The position numbers were made by a program, and so were the translations under genes. A stretch of DNA of 64,000 nt. Source: Geitlerinema sp. BBD 1991-9 (GTDB taxonomy: Bacteria; Cyanobacteriota; Cyanobacteriia; Cyanobacteriales; Geitlerinemataceae). The stretch lies in assembly GCA_001657325.1 (NCBI GenBank), contig LWRO01000026.1, positions 1 through 64,000 of the forward strand. Reading direction: 5' to 3'. Below, in pieces: positions 26,935-36,087 of the stretch. Under the pieces are notes generated by a model. It saw nothing but the letters and a program-made list of their open reading frames with translations, did not search any database and was not told the origin of the DNA. Within the stretch, counting starts at the first letter, position 1. Each line of letters opens with the position of its first letter.

Positions 26935-28521
26935 TCACTCATCGTCTCCGGCGAGATCGATCGATGCGTCGAAATCTAAGGACGTTTGCGATGGAGGGGT
27001 CTCGATCGTTTGGGTTTGCAGGGGAGGCGTTGTATCTCGTCGTTGAATTTGGATTTGATGCAGTCTCGGGCCGGCGGCAGAAATGACTTTAAATTCGAGG
27101 TCGTCGTAATTCAATCCTTCGCCGATCTTCGGGATTTTTTGCATCTGATAAATTAGAAACCCTCCCAGCGTTTGATAGTCGTCGATGAGCGGGAGCTGAA
27201 GATTGAGGACTTCGTTGACTTCTTCGAGGTGCAGTTGGGCTTGAACGATAAAGGTTCGATAGTCGATCGTTTGCACGCTGACTTCTTCGGTATCTTCGTC
27301 TTCGGCAATGTCGCCGATAATTTCGGCAATTAAATCTTGCATGGTAATTAAGCCGGCTGTTCCGCCGAACTCGTCAACCACCATGACCATCGGTTGAGTC
27401 GATCGCTGTAACGTGGGGAGTAATTCGCTTAAGGGCGTGTATTCAGGAACAAAGCGAGCTGGACGCACCCAAGGTTGAATCGGGGTGTCGAGAGAAATTT
27501 CGCCTCGGGATAGAGGCTCGGCCAATTCTTTGAAGTGAATGATGCCTCGCACGTCGTCGAGGGATTCGCCGATGACGGGATAGCGGGAATGTCCGCTTTG
27601 GGCGACTTCTTCGAGGAGTTGTCCGAAGGTGGCATCGCTAGACAAAGCTGTAATTTGGGTTCGCGGTACCATCACTTCATCGGCTGAAACGTCGCCGAAC
27701 TCGAAAATATTGCTGAGGAGTTCTCGTTCTTCGGCTTCGAGTCCTGTCGATTCGCCTTCCAGGGCAATGATGCGCTGGAGTTCTTCGGGGGTAACTCGAC
27801 TGTACCAGCTTCGATCGACGTCGCGAATTCCCACCAGCCGCAGGAGCATACGGGTGGATTGGTTGAGAATCCACAGAAACGGGTTGAAAAACTGCGCGAT
27901 GGCTAAACTCGGCGGCCCGAGCAACCGGGCTAACTGTTCGGCGTACCGCAAGGCGACGGATTTAGGACAGAGTTCGCCGAGGACGATTTGTAAATAGGCG
28001 ATCGCAATGAAGGCGATGGGAATGGCGAAGGTGTGGGCGAGAACCTGTCGCGTGACTTCAGACAGAGGTAATGCGGTCAAAATCGCCGCGATGAGGACAG
28101 CCATGGTTCGTTCGCCAATCCACCCGAGGGCGAGACTCGATAGGGTGATGCCCAATTGAGTGGTCGAAAGGAGTCGATCGATATCTCGCTGGAGTGCTTG
28201 AACGGTTTTCGCGGGAATGTCTCCGGCATCGACGAGTTGGTTGATACGCGATCGACGCACGGACACCATGGCAAATTCGGCGGTGACGAAAAAGGCGTTG
28301 ATGGCGATCAGTCCCATGACGGATAGTAATCGCGACGTTATCGATCGAACGGTCAAAGCCACGTCTGCATCTGACAAGCTCCAAGCCGGGGCCGCCGCCA
28401 GCGCCCAAGCGAGAGCCACCAGGAAGAGATAGTACCCAATCGACACCCAAATGCTACTCGATGCAACAACGGTACGACGATCGTTCGATCGACGGATTGA
28501 ACAGTCCCCGAGCGGGTTCAT
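26935..28521 (-). CDS. CNNM/CorC-type membrane protein (haemolysin family, DUF21-CBS-CorC_HlyC)
   Basis: 528 residues. An N-terminal hydrophobic region with a DUF21 domain (about residues 60-240; INAFFVTAEFAMVSVRRSRI, STTQLGITLSSLALGWIGE) gives four membrane helices. Two CBS domains follow (about 275-395; MVPRTQITALSSDATF and VMVVDEFGGTAGLITMQDLIAEIIGDI), then the C-terminal CorC/HlyC transporter-associated domain (GFLIYQMQKIPKIGEGL). Family members are implicated in Mg2+/Co2+ efflux. The first about 20 residues may be over-extended; the real start could be at a later in-frame codon. Confidence 0.9.
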   Translation of the reverse strand: MNPLGDCSIRRSNDRRTVVASSSIWVSIGYYLFLVALAWALAAAPAWSLSDADVALTVRSITSRLLSVMGLIAINAFFVTAEFAMVSVRRSRINQLVDAGDIPAKTVQALQRDIDRLLSTTQLGITLSSLALGWIGERTMAVLIAAILTALPLSEVTRQVLAHTFAIPIAFIAIAYLQIVLGELCPKSVALRYAEQLARLLGPPSLAIAQFFNPFLWILNQSTRMLLRLVGIRDVDRSWYSRVTPEELQRIIALEGESTGLEAEERELLSNIFEFGDVSADEVMVPRTQITALSSDATFGQLLEEVAQSGHSRYPVIGESLDDVRGIIHFKELAEPLSRGEISLDTPIQPWVRPARFVPEYTPLSELLPTLQRSTQPMVMVVDEFGGTAGLITMQDLIAEIIGDIAEDEDTEEVSVQTIDYRTFIVQAQLHLEEVNEVLNLQLPLIDDYQTLGGFLIYQMQKIPKIGEGLNYDDLEFKVISAAGPRLHQIQIQRRDTTPPLQTQTIETPPSQTSLDFDASIDLAGDDE

Positions 28522-28566
28522 AGGCGCTGAGCGGTTTGTCCTTCCAAAGTTGTCGTTCGATCGCCG

Positions 28567-28845
28567 TTAAATTTCATCTCCGACGACCTCGCTCGAACCG
28601 CTGCCAATTTGGGCTTCAACTTGTTTGAGAACGTCGACTTCTTTTAAAAACTGTACGGTTCCGCCGGGGGTGCCCCCTTCTGGGCGGTTGTTGGCAAAAT
28701 TGCCGTTCGGCCGGAAATCAGGCTGTGTGACTCCCTTCAGTGCTTCGCGTCCGAGAGAAAATCCCCACATCGCACTCGCCACGCCCGCGCCGATCGTCAA
28801 CAACAGCAACGCGACAGTTAAAACTACGGTAAAGTTGATTTTCAT
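28567..28845 (-). CDS. Small membrane protein, unknown function
   Basis: 92 residues from ATG 28845 (MKINFTVVLTVALLL...). A single N-terminal transmembrane or signal helix (about 5-28) is followed by GFSLGREALKGVTQPDFRPN and a C-terminal stretch, FLKEVDVLKQVEAQIG. The frame can be read 23 codons further upstream, but that part is not convincing. It sits between the tRNA gene and the CNNM protein gene, same strand as the latter. I recognise it only as a cyanobacteria-type hypothetical. Confidence 0.6.
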   Translation of the reverse strand: MKINFTVVLTVALLLLTIGAGVASAMWGFSLGREALKGVTQPDFRPNGNFANNRPEGGTPGGTVQFLKEVDVLKQVEAQIGSGSSEVVGDEI

Positions 28846-28946
28846 GGAACTCTCAGGAATTTCTTCGCCCGAGCGCGAACGATACTCTGAATCGAGTGTA
28901 GCGGAAGTCGGCACGATCGCGATACACTATAGGATAAAGATCTTTC

Positions 28947-29019
28947 GGGCGGTTGGCCGAGCGGTTTAGGCAGCGAACTCATAATTCGCCTTAGGCGGGT
29001 TCAACTCCTGCACCGCCCA
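28947..29019 (+). tRNA. tRNA-Ile (CAU anticodon, lysidine type)
   Basis: A full cloverleaf folds by hand: acceptor GGGCGGT / ACCGCCC with discriminator A, D-arm GGCC...GGC, anticodon stem GCGAA / TTCGC with loop CTCATAA (anticodon CAT), 5-nt variable loop and T-arm GCGGG-TTCAACT-CCTGC. No CCA is encoded. The D-arm and anticodon loop resemble chloroplast trnI-CAU rather than elongator or initiator tRNA-Met, so the wobble C is probably modified to lysidine and it reads AUA. Elongator Met is the alternative. Confidence 0.85.
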
Positions 29020-29025
29020 TTGAGC

Positions 29026-29060
29026 GAGGAGATCGAGCTTTCCAGAAGTTCGATCTCCTC
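29026..29060. terminator. Hairpin downstream of the tRNA
   Basis: 11-bp perfect stem GAGGAGATCGA / TCGATCTCCTC with a 13-nt loop, between the tRNA and the convergent exported-protein gene. No T-run follows, so its termination efficiency is uncertain. Confidence 0.5.
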
Positions 29061-29073
29061 GGTATCAGCAGTT

Positions 29074-29511
29074 TCATCGATCGATAATGAATTCGCTCCC
29101 ACGAACGGGGGGATTTCCACCGGTTCGATAGAGGGTGTCGAGACTGCTGTTGAATGGATTGAGTAAATCGGGCGTCCGCAAATACGGATCGTAAGTATTC
29201 TGCTGCTCCAGAACGTCTCGGTAGAGGACGTAGATGAGTTCGCCGTCACGGGTGATTTCGTTTTCGGGATACGAGAAAAACATCGATTCGATCTGACGTC
29301 CGAGATTGCGGTTGTCGAAAAAGTTAGGATTATGCTCGAAATAAGCACGCTCGAAGGCTTCGGGAATCGTTAGGGTACGCAAGCGTCGCATTTCTATACC
29401 CGAAACGGTTGCTTCGGGATCGCTCAATTGCGCCCGAGCTGGCTGGGAAGCCCCCAGTCCAAAGACCATCGCGACTCCGAGCGCACTCGTCAGACTGATC
29501 CAACGGTTCAT
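29074..29511 (-). CDS. Exported hypothetical protein
   Basis: 145 residues with a clear signal peptide (about 5-28, cleavage near ARAQLS). The mature part starts with EMRRLRTLTIPEAFERAYFEHNPNFFDN and contains GRQIESMFFSYPENEI and LYRDVLEQQNTYDPYLRTPDL, then a proline/glycine-rich C-terminal region. Periplasmic or lumenal. The pattern resembles conserved cyanobacterial proteins of unknown function; no catalytic motif is seen. Confidence 0.72.
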   Translation of the reverse strand: MNRWISLTSALGVAMVFGLGASQPARAQLSDPEATVSGIEMRRLRTLTIPEAFERAYFEHNPNFFDNRNLGRQIESMFFSYPENEITRDGELIYVLYRDVLEQQNTYDPYLRTPDLLNPFNSSLDTLYRTGGNPPVRGSEFIIDR

Positions 29512-30179
29512 GATTGCGTCATCTCTAAGGTTTGTCTCGATACTAGCTTACGATCGAAAAATAGGTTTTAGAATGCTCGAGGTTCGCCGGGTGGTGTGGC
29601 GGTGAGGAGATGAGGTGGTGAGGAGATCGGGAGAGGGGCGAGAAGACTCGAGTCCCAAGTGTCACTCAAAAATGACGGTCGTGCTGACTGATAACTTTTT
29701 AGCTCTTGCTGCTTCACACAACACGCTTCATGCTTCATCGTCCAAGCTAAACTCCGTGATTTCACTGAAACTAATCCTCAAAATTTTTATTGTTGAAAAC
29801 AACTACTTCAACATACGAGTATGTACGTATTATTAAATATCAAAAATATTTGACATGACAAAATATACGTATGTTCGACTACCTTAGACAATAACCCAAA
29901 AAACAAGTATGTATTAGATTTTAAGTATACTAACGTCTCGCATCATACAGAATCTGGAAGCAGGGATCGCGAATTTTAGGCAAAAATAGCCAAACCTTGA
30001 CAGGACTTGCTGTAACTAGAATCACATTCATCGAAGATCTAGTATTGATGAAAATTTATTAAAGTACATGAAATTCTTGTTTTAGCTCGACACCCAATCA
30101 AAAGAAAGGCTATGATGGAGTTGAAGCGTCAGATCGATTATCTGGAAGTTTAACAAAACCCATTAAGGAGCTTTTTACA
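29512..30179. promoter_or_regulatory. Long AT-rich 5' region of the 82-aa protein gene
   Basis: 668 bp without genes. It contains several palindromic TAC/GTA words: ACATAC-ga-GTATGT at 29811-29824, ATACGTAT at 29865-29872, and further guatgta-like elements (gtatgta, agtatact) up to 29932. They could be operator sites. A strong Shine-Dalgarno AAGGAG lies at 30165-30170, nine bases before ATG 30180. The first 100 bp after 29530 is low-information sequence. Confidence 0.4.
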
Positions 30180-30428
30180 ATGGATCGCAAACAGTTTCTC
30201 TTTTCTAACAACCCGTATCACGGGAAAGTCGAACCCGAACATCCCGAAGTTTTATTATTCAATGCGAACTTACAAGAATTCGCCGTACAAGTCGGCTATA
30301 TTAGCAGCCTGGAAACCGGTGGCAAGCTATCCCCTGAAGAAGCTTATGCCGAAGTGAAAGCCCTTTGGAAAGAACTCAAACACTCCACCAAAGAATTAGG
30401 GATCGCCAATCGTCCTGACGCTATATAA
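30180..30428 (+). CDS. Small conserved cyanobacterial protein
   Basis: 82 residues, soluble. Recognisable conserved segments are FLFSNNPYHGKVEPE near the N-terminus, LLFNANLQEFAVQVGYISSLETGGKLSPEEAY in the middle and LWKELKHSTKELGI near the end. It resembles a family of short cyanobacterial proteins with the N-A-N-L-Q-E-F and E-T-G-G-K-L-S motifs; no biochemical function is known to me. The start is well supported by AAGGAG with 9-nt spacing. A long AT-rich upstream region suggests dedicated regulation. Confidence 0.75.
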   Translation: MDRKQFLFSNNPYHGKVEPEHPEVLLFNANLQEFAVQVGYISSLETGGKLSPEEAYAEVKALWKELKHSTKELGIANRPDAI

Positions 30429-30504
30429 GTCATACCCGGCCTCGATCGATTTCTCCGTCGCGGTAAAATGCAAAGCACGAACGACAGAGGGGATGTACTG
30501 GTAG

Positions 30505-31350
30505 ATGACTGCTTCGATCGCCCAAGATGCCATCGAACTGCTGCTCGATCTAGCCGAACGTGGCGAGATCGATCCGTGGGACGTACAAGTTATCGAAGCG
30601 ATCGATCGACATTTGAGCCAGCTCACCCCAAGCCCCGTTCCGAGTAACGGAAGCCGAGCGCCCTACGAAGCCGACCTTTCCCGTTCCGGACAGGCTTTTC
30701 TCTACGCTTCAATGCTGTTGTGGCTCAAAGCCGATACCCTCGTTCGATCGGCCGAACTCATCAAAGACGAAGCCACCGAAGACTTCGACGAATCTTCCTG
30801 GCTGGGCGATGGCGATCCCGAGCAACTTTCCTTACCGTTGCGTCTCGAAAAACAATTGCGCCGCCGAGCGGTTGCGCCGCCACTGCGGAAGCGCCCCGTT
30901 TCACTCCCCGAACTGATCGATCAGCTACAGCTGATTGCCAAGCAACTATCCGACGGCCCGCCTCGCACTCGATCTCGCCGTAGCTTTTCGTCTTCCAAAC
31001 GTCAGGCCGCCCGCGAAATCGGCCAGCTCGCCCACGAAGAAAATCTGACCGAAACCGCTGCCGAGATCGAGCAGTTCCTCCTCGAAAATTGGTCGGACAT
31101 TTCCGAAGGACGAGAATGGGTCGAGTTCGATCGACTCCTCGATCGATGGACGCCAAACGCAGATGCCCGAGGAGATCTCGCACACCGCCAAGTGGCCGTC
31201 TTTTGGGCGCTATTACTCCTGTCGTCCCAATCCAAAGTCGAACTCTCCCAAGACAAGTTCTATCGAGATTTAAAAATTCGTGCCATTGCCCCCACCGAAA
31301 CTGCCTCTGACGCGTTTCCCCACTCCGATTTCAGCGATCGTGTCGTATAG
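30505..31350 (+). CDS. scpA: ScpA, segregation and condensation protein A
   Basis: Kleisin subunit bridging SMC and ScpB in chromosome condensation. 281 residues. The N-terminal region LLDLAERGEIDPWDVQVIEAIDRHL matches the ScpA/kleisin start (I-D-P-W-D-V). The central part is the long charged linker, and the C-terminal winged helix VAVFWALLLLSSQSKVELSQDKFYRDLKI binds the SMC head. It lies 76 bp after the 82-aa gene; scpB is not in this window. Confidence 0.87.
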   Translation: MTASIAQDAIELLLDLAERGEIDPWDVQVIEAIDRHLSQLTPSPVPSNGSRAPYEADLSRSGQAFLYASMLLWLKADTLVRSAELIKDEATEDFDESSWLGDGDPEQLSLPLRLEKQLRRRAVAPPLRKRPVSLPELIDQLQLIAKQLSDGPPRTRSRRSFSSSKRQAAREIGQLAHEENLTETAAEIEQFLLENWSDISEGREWVEFDRLLDRWTPNADARGDLAHRQVAVFWALLLLSSQSKVELSQDKFYRDLKIRAIAPTETASDAFPHSDFSDRVV

Positions 31351-31478
31351 TGAGAAGACTTGCCGTTAGCTTTCTCGGCGGGAAGCCCCGCGCTGTAGGC
31401 GAAGCCTCAGCGTCGGGATGATAGCCGAGTCCATCGGTTTCGGGTCTTACAATAGATGTCAATGGCGAAACAGGCTAA

Positions 31479-32669
31479 ATGACATTTCGAGCTTTTCGAT
31501 ACCGCTTCTATCCCACGGCCGAGCAAGAGTCCCTCCTGCGGCGGACAGTGGGATGTGTGCGCCTCGTCTACAACAAAGCCTTGGCCGCGAGATCGCAGGC
31601 CTGGGAAGAGCGACGGGAGAAGGTGGGGTATCGCGAAACCTCGAAGAGGTTGACACAATGGAAAAAAGAAGAGGAATTACAGTTTCTTCGGGAAGTCTCG
31701 GCCGTTCCCCTTCAAGAAGGATTGCGGCATCTCGATAAGGGATATACCCACTTTTTCGCCGGACATGCTAAGCCTCCCCGATTCAAAAAGAAACGGAAGG
31801 GAGGTAGCGCCACCTTTACCAAAGCGGCGTTTCGGTGGCGAGACGGTGCGCTGTATTTGGCCAAATGTAACGAACCCCTTAACATCCGGTGGAGTCGCCA
31901 ACTTCCGAAAGGGGCAGAACCCTCTACCGTCACGGTGCGACTCGAACCCTCGGGACGCTGGCACGTCTCCATCTTGGTAGACGATGAAACCGTTCAGCCG
32001 CTTCCCAAGTCCGAGAAAAGCGTCGGGGTCGATGTGGGAATCGCCCATCTTGCCATCACCTCAGATGGCGAAAAGGTGGAGAATCCTCGCCACTTGACGA
32101 AGCATTACAGACGCTTGAGGCGCGCCCAAAAAGCCCTGTCTCGCAAGATGAAGGGTTCTCGCAACCGAGAGAAGGCGCGTCGAAAAGTGGCCAAAATTCA
32201 CGAAAAAATTCGCGATTCTCGGAACGACTACCTGCACAAACTGACAACCCGCCGGGTGCGTGAAAACCAAACGATCGTGGTGGAAGACTTGTCGGTTAAA
32301 GGGATGGTGAGAAATCCTAAACTCGCCCAACACATCTCTGATTGTGCGTGGGGAGATTTGGTCAACCAACTGGACTATAAGTGCCAGTGGTACGGACGTA
32401 CTCTCGTCAAGGTCGATAAATGGTTCCCGAGTAGCAAATTGTGTTCGAGTTGCGGACACAAAGTTGATTCGATGCCGTTGAGTGTCAGAGAGTGGACTTG
32501 TCCGAACTGTGGGACGGTTCACGACCGGGATATCAACGCCGCACGGAACCTTTTGGCGGTGGGACACACCGTTTCAGCCTGTGGAGCGAGTGTAAGACTT
32601 GAAGGACATTGTTCCGGAGAGCAACGGCGAAAAACCCGCAAGGGAAAGAAGCAGGAACCTAAATCGTGA
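31479..32669 (+). CDS. tnpB: TnpB, RNA-guided nuclease of an IS605-family element
   Basis: 396 residues, apparently intact. The N-terminal helix-turn-helix region starts MTFRAFRYRFYPTAEQ and continues with CVRLVYNKALA. RuvC residues are in place: Asp in VGVDVGIAHLAI (about residue 187), Glu in IVVEDLSVKGM (about 269) and Asp in VHDRDINAARNLL (about 353). A zinc ribbon CSSCG...CPNCG lies between the last two. TnpB uses the RNA made from its own 3' end to cut the donor site. The C-terminal tail is Lys/Arg-rich. It is inserted between scpA and the nucleotidyltransferase gene. Confidence 0.92.
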   Translation: MTFRAFRYRFYPTAEQESLLRRTVGCVRLVYNKALAARSQAWEERREKVGYRETSKRLTQWKKEEELQFLREVSAVPLQEGLRHLDKGYTHFFAGHAKPPRFKKKRKGGSATFTKAAFRWRDGALYLAKCNEPLNIRWSRQLPKGAEPSTVTVRLEPSGRWHVSILVDDETVQPLPKSEKSVGVDVGIAHLAITSDGEKVENPRHLTKHYRRLRRAQKALSRKMKGSRNREKARRKVAKIHEKIRDSRNDYLHKLTTRRVRENQTIVVEDLSVKGMVRNPKLAQHISDCAWGDLVNQLDYKCQWYGRTLVKVDKWFPSSKLCSSCGHKVDSMPLSVREWTCPNCGTVHDRDINAARNLLAVGHTVSACGASVRLEGHCSGEQRRKTRKGKKQEPKS

Positions 32670-32719
32670 GGTTTGGGAATCCCGCGCTATACGCAAAGCG
32701 TTAGCGCCGGGAGGAGGTC
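32580..32719 (+). ncRNA. Putative omega-RNA (reRNA) overlapping the tnpB 3' end
   Basis: In IS605-family elements the guide scaffold is transcribed from the tnpB 3' end through the right end. Here the last tnpB codons and the GGAATCCCGCGCT...GCGCCGGGAGGAGGTCAA hairpin region fit this position, with the guide expected to start after 32720. Position and existence are inferred by analogy only. Confidence 0.3.
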
Positions 32720-32861
32720 AATCTCCCTAACTCGTCAAGGTGGGTGCTACTCTATCATCAGAAGCGACCGCATCGATCTACGGGTCGCACGCACCCGAAC
32801 CGATCCCGCTGAAAACCCAGCACGATCTAAGTAGACTGAGGGCCTGAAGAGATAAATTCGT

Positions 32862-34049
32862 ATGAAAGCGATGATTTTGGCGGCGGGGAAAGGAACCCGC
32901 GTTCGTCCCATCACCTACACGATTCCCAAACCGATGATTCCCATCCTGCAAAAGCCAGTGATGGAATTTCTCGTCGAATTACTTCGCCAACACGGTTTCG
33001 ACGAAATCATGGTGAACGTCAGCCACCTGGCGAACGAAATCGAAAACTACTTCCGTGACGGTCAGCGATTCGGCGTACAAATCGGTTATTCCTTTGAAGG
33101 GAAAATCGCCGATGGCGAACTCCTCGGGAAAGCCCTGGGGTCTGCGGGGGGGATGAAGCGTATTCAAGACTTCTGCCCGTTCTTCGACGATACCTTCGTG
33201 GTGTTGTGTGGTGATGCACTGATCGATCTCGATATCACCGCTGCCATCGAATGGCATCGTAAAAAAGGCGCGATCTCAACCGTCATCCTCAAACCCGTTC
33301 CCAAAGAGGAAGTTTCGAGCTACGGCGTAGTCGTCACGGACGACGAGGGACGAATTAAAGCCTTCCAAGAAAAACCTTCGGTCGAAGAGGCTCTCAGCAA
33401 CAACATCAACACGGGGATTTACATCTTCGAACCCGAGATTTTCGACTACATCCCATCTGGGCAGGAATACGACATCGGTGGCGACTTGTTCCCCAAGCTC
33501 GTGGAAATCGGTGCGCCGTTCTACGGGTTGAGTATGGATTTCCAGTGGGTCGATATCGGTCGCGTCCCCGACTATTGGAAAGCCATTCGCAGCGTGTTAC
33601 TCGGCGACGTGAAAAACGTCGGTATTCCCGGGCGCGAAGTCATCCCGGGTGTGTATACCGGTTTAAACGTCGTCGTGAACTGGGACAAAGTCGATATTCA
33701 AGGCCCCGTCTACATCGGGTCGATGACTCGCATTGAAGACGGCGTGAAAATCGTCGGTCCGAGCATGATCGGGCCGAGTTGTTGTATTTGTAGCAACGCA
33801 ACGGTTGATAACAGTGTTATCTTTGAATACTCTCGCTTGGGACGAGGGATTCGATTGGTCGATAAGCTCGTGTTCGGTCGCTATTGTGTCGATCGATTGG
33901 GCAATGCCATCGACGTACAGGCGGCCGCCCTCGACTGGCTGATTACAGACGCTCGACAAGATCCACCGTCCAAGGTCCCTCGCGAACATCAAGCCATCGC
34001 CGAGCTGCTCGGTGGCGACGGTAATGCCCTCGTTTTAGAAGACGATTAA
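32862..34049 (+). CDS. NDP-sugar nucleotidyltransferase (mannose-1-phosphate guanylyltransferase-like)
   Basis: 395 residues. The N-terminal Rossmann-type nucleotidyltransferase domain begins MKAMILAAGKGTRVRPITYTIPKPMIPI, with the G-x-G-T-R nucleotide loop and P-K-P-M sugar-binding motif; VVLCGDALIDLDI carries the metal-binding Asp. Residues about 240-340 form a left-handed beta-helix with hexapeptide-like repeats (IGSMTRIEDGVKIVGPSMIGPSC). The phosphomannomutase domain found in longer relatives is missing. The likely product is a GDP- or NDP-sugar for polysaccharide synthesis. The peptidase gene starts 4-19 nt after the stop. Confidence 0.87.
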   Translation: MKAMILAAGKGTRVRPITYTIPKPMIPILQKPVMEFLVELLRQHGFDEIMVNVSHLANEIENYFRDGQRFGVQIGYSFEGKIADGELLGKALGSAGGMKRIQDFCPFFDDTFVVLCGDALIDLDITAAIEWHRKKGAISTVILKPVPKEEVSSYGVVVTDDEGRIKAFQEKPSVEEALSNNINTGIYIFEPEIFDYIPSGQEYDIGGDLFPKLVEIGAPFYGLSMDFQWVDIGRVPDYWKAIRSVLLGDVKNVGIPGREVIPGVYTGLNVVVNWDKVDIQGPVYIGSMTRIEDGVKIVGPSMIGPSCCICSNATVDNSVIFEYSRLGRGIRLVDKLVFGRYCVDRLGNAIDVQAAALDWLITDARQDPPSKVPREHQAIAELLGGDGNALVLEDD

Positions 34050-34068
34050 AACAGTGAACCCCACGCCC

Positions 34069-36003
34069 ATGACACCGCACGCCCCCCAAATTGCATCTTA
34101 CGGGACTTGGAAATCTCCCATCACCTCGGATCTCATTGTTTCGGGAAGTGTCGGTTTGGGAGGTATTGCTTTTGACAGCGACAGCGTTTATTGGATCGAA
34201 AGCAGACCCTCAGAAGGCGGACGCAGCTTACTCGTCAGTCGAACGCCCGATGGAACGACCCGAGATATTACGCCACCGGAGTATAAGGTTCGCAGTCGGG
34301 TTCATGAATATGGGGGTGGGGCTTGTTTAGTCGATCGAGGAATTGCTTATTTCTCAAATTTTGCGGACGGGCGCGTCTACCGACAACCGATCGAGGGCGT
34401 TCCCGAACCTCTCACGGCGGAAGGCCCGTTTTGTTTTGCCAACTTTATCGCCGATCCTTCGCGAGATCGACTGATCGCCATCCGCGAAGACCATACGGGG
34501 GACGGTGAAGCGGAAAATACGCTCGTCTCGATCGGATTTGACGGCCGAGTTGACGTTCTCGTCTCGGGAAGCGATTTCTACAGCTCTCCCGCCCTCAGTC
34601 CCGACGGACGACACCTGGCATGGCTCAGTTGGAACCATCCGAATATGCCTTGGGACGGAACCCAGCTGTGGGTTGCAGCGATCGAGAAAAACGGTCAGTT
34701 AGGAACGCCGAGTGCTATTGCCGGGAAAACTGACGAATCGATTTTTCAACCCCAATGGTCGCCGGATGGCATTTTATACTTCGTCAGCGATCGAGCGGAT
34801 TGGTGGAATCTCTATCGCTGGACGGGAACGGAAATCGAACCCCTGTTTCCTCTCGATGCGGAGTTCGGGATGCCTCAGTGGGTGTTCGGAATGTCCACCT
34901 ATGCGTTTTTGGGGTCGCAACGTCTCATTTGTACCTACACGCAACAGGGAATGTGGGAGTTGGCAGCACTGAACCTCAAAACGAAGCGCTTCCAGAATTT
35001 AGAAACGCCCTACACGCAAATTTCGGGGGTGCGAGCTTCGGGAAATCGTGTTGCGTTTTTGGGTGGCTCGGGGACGGAAGCGAGTCGTCTGGTGTTGATG
35101 GATGTCGATCGAGACGACGTGCAAATTTTGCGTCGGTCGACAGATTTAGATATCGACCCCGGCTATCTCTCGAAACCAGAACCCATTGAGTTTCCTTCGG
35201 AAAACGATCGAACGGCTTACGGCTTTTTCTACCGCCCTACCAATAAAGATTATCAAGTCCCCAACGGTGAAAAACCGCCGCTCCTCGTGAAAAGCCACGG
35301 CGGCCCCACCGCCAGCACGTCGAGCAGTTTGCGGTTGTCGATTCAGTATTGGACGAGTCGCGGGTTTGCGTTCCTCGACGTGAACTACGGGGGAAGCACG
35401 GGATACGGCCGCAAGTACCGCCAACGTCTCGATGGAAATTGGGGGATTGTCGATGTTGATGACTGTGCGAACGGGGCGAAGTACTTAGCAGAAAAGGGAT
35501 TGGTCGACGGCGATCGATTGGCGATTACGGGAGGAAGTGCGGGCGGATATACCACGCTGTGCGCTCTGACGTTCCGCAATACGTTCAAGGCTGGGGCGAG
35601 TTATTACGGTGTTAGCGATTTAGAAGCGCTGGCTCGGGATACCCACAAGTTTGAATCGCGCTATTTCGATCGATTGGTGGGCCCTTATCCTGAGAAAAAG
35701 GACGTTTACGAAGCTCGATCGCCGATTCACTTTGTCGATCGACTCTCTTGTCCGGTCATTTTCTTTCAAGGTTTGGAAGATAAAGTGGTTCCGCCGAATC
35801 AAGCGGAACAGATGGTGGAAGTGTTGCGAAAGAAAGGTTTACCGGTGGCTTACGTTCCTTTTGAAGGGGAACAACACGGGTTTCGCAAGGCGGAAAACAT
35901 CAAACGCGCCCTCGATGCGGAGTTTTATTTTTACGCCCGTATTTTCGGTTATCAACCTGCCGATGATATTGAGCCAGTAGAGATTGAAAATCTCGATTCG
36001 TAG
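34069..36003 (+). CDS. S9 family prolyl-oligopeptidase-type peptidase
   Basis: About 644 residues. An N-terminal seven-bladed beta-propeller (about 30-380; repeated SPDGRHLAWLSWNHP and WSPDGILYFVSDR blades) caps an alpha/beta-hydrolase domain with nucleophile GGSAGGYTT (about residue 492), Asp in GLEDKVVPPNQA and His in GEQHGFRK. This is the acylaminoacyl/dipeptidyl peptidase layout. ATG 34069 and GTG 34054 are both in frame and possible starts. No signal peptide. It is probably co-transcribed with the preceding nucleotidyltransferase gene. Confidence 0.9.
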   Translation: MTPHAPQIASYGTWKSPITSDLIVSGSVGLGGIAFDSDSVYWIESRPSEGGRSLLVSRTPDGTTRDITPPEYKVRSRVHEYGGGACLVDRGIAYFSNFADGRVYRQPIEGVPEPLTAEGPFCFANFIADPSRDRLIAIREDHTGDGEAENTLVSIGFDGRVDVLVSGSDFYSSPALSPDGRHLAWLSWNHPNMPWDGTQLWVAAIEKNGQLGTPSAIAGKTDESIFQPQWSPDGILYFVSDRADWWNLYRWTGTEIEPLFPLDAEFGMPQWVFGMSTYAFLGSQRLICTYTQQGMWELAALNLKTKRFQNLETPYTQISGVRASGNRVAFLGGSGTEASRLVLMDVDRDDVQILRRSTDLDIDPGYLSKPEPIEFPSENDRTAYGFFYRPTNKDYQVPNGEKPPLLVKSHGGPTASTSSSLRLSIQYWTSRGFAFLDVNYGGSTGYGRKYRQRLDGNWGIVDVDDCANGAKYLAEKGLVDGDRLAITGGSAGGYTTLCALTFRNTFKAGASYYGVSDLEALARDTHKFESRYFDRLVGPYPEKKDVYEARSPIHFVDRLSCPVIFFQGLEDKVVPPNQAEQMVEVLRKKGLPVAYVPFEGEQHGFRKAENIKRALDAEFYFYARIFGYQPADDIEPVEIENLDS

Positions 36004-36087
36004 CAGTGGTCAATCCGCGTAGTCCAGGCTTCCAGCCTGGTTTTTGCGGGTAAGATTTCCGCACTACGGTTGTCGATCGTTTGACGT

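Larger units (their letters stand above)
31363..32720 (+). mobile_element. IS200/IS605-type element carrying only tnpB (IS1341-like)
   Basis: The element spans a left hairpin region (GGGAAGCCCCGCGCT...AGCGTCGGGATGATAG, 31380-31424), tnpB, and a similar right hairpin GGAATCCCGCGCT...AGCGCCGGGAGGAGGTCAA (32672-32720). The right end closes on TCAA as in IS605-family ends. No tnpA (Y1 transposase) is present, so movement would need a transposase in trans. Exact borders are estimated from the hairpins. Confidence 0.6.

Noticed and set aside
28947-29019. tRNA-Met with CAU anticodon
   Set aside because: D-arm and anticodon loop match the trnI-CAU type better; kept as alternative only.
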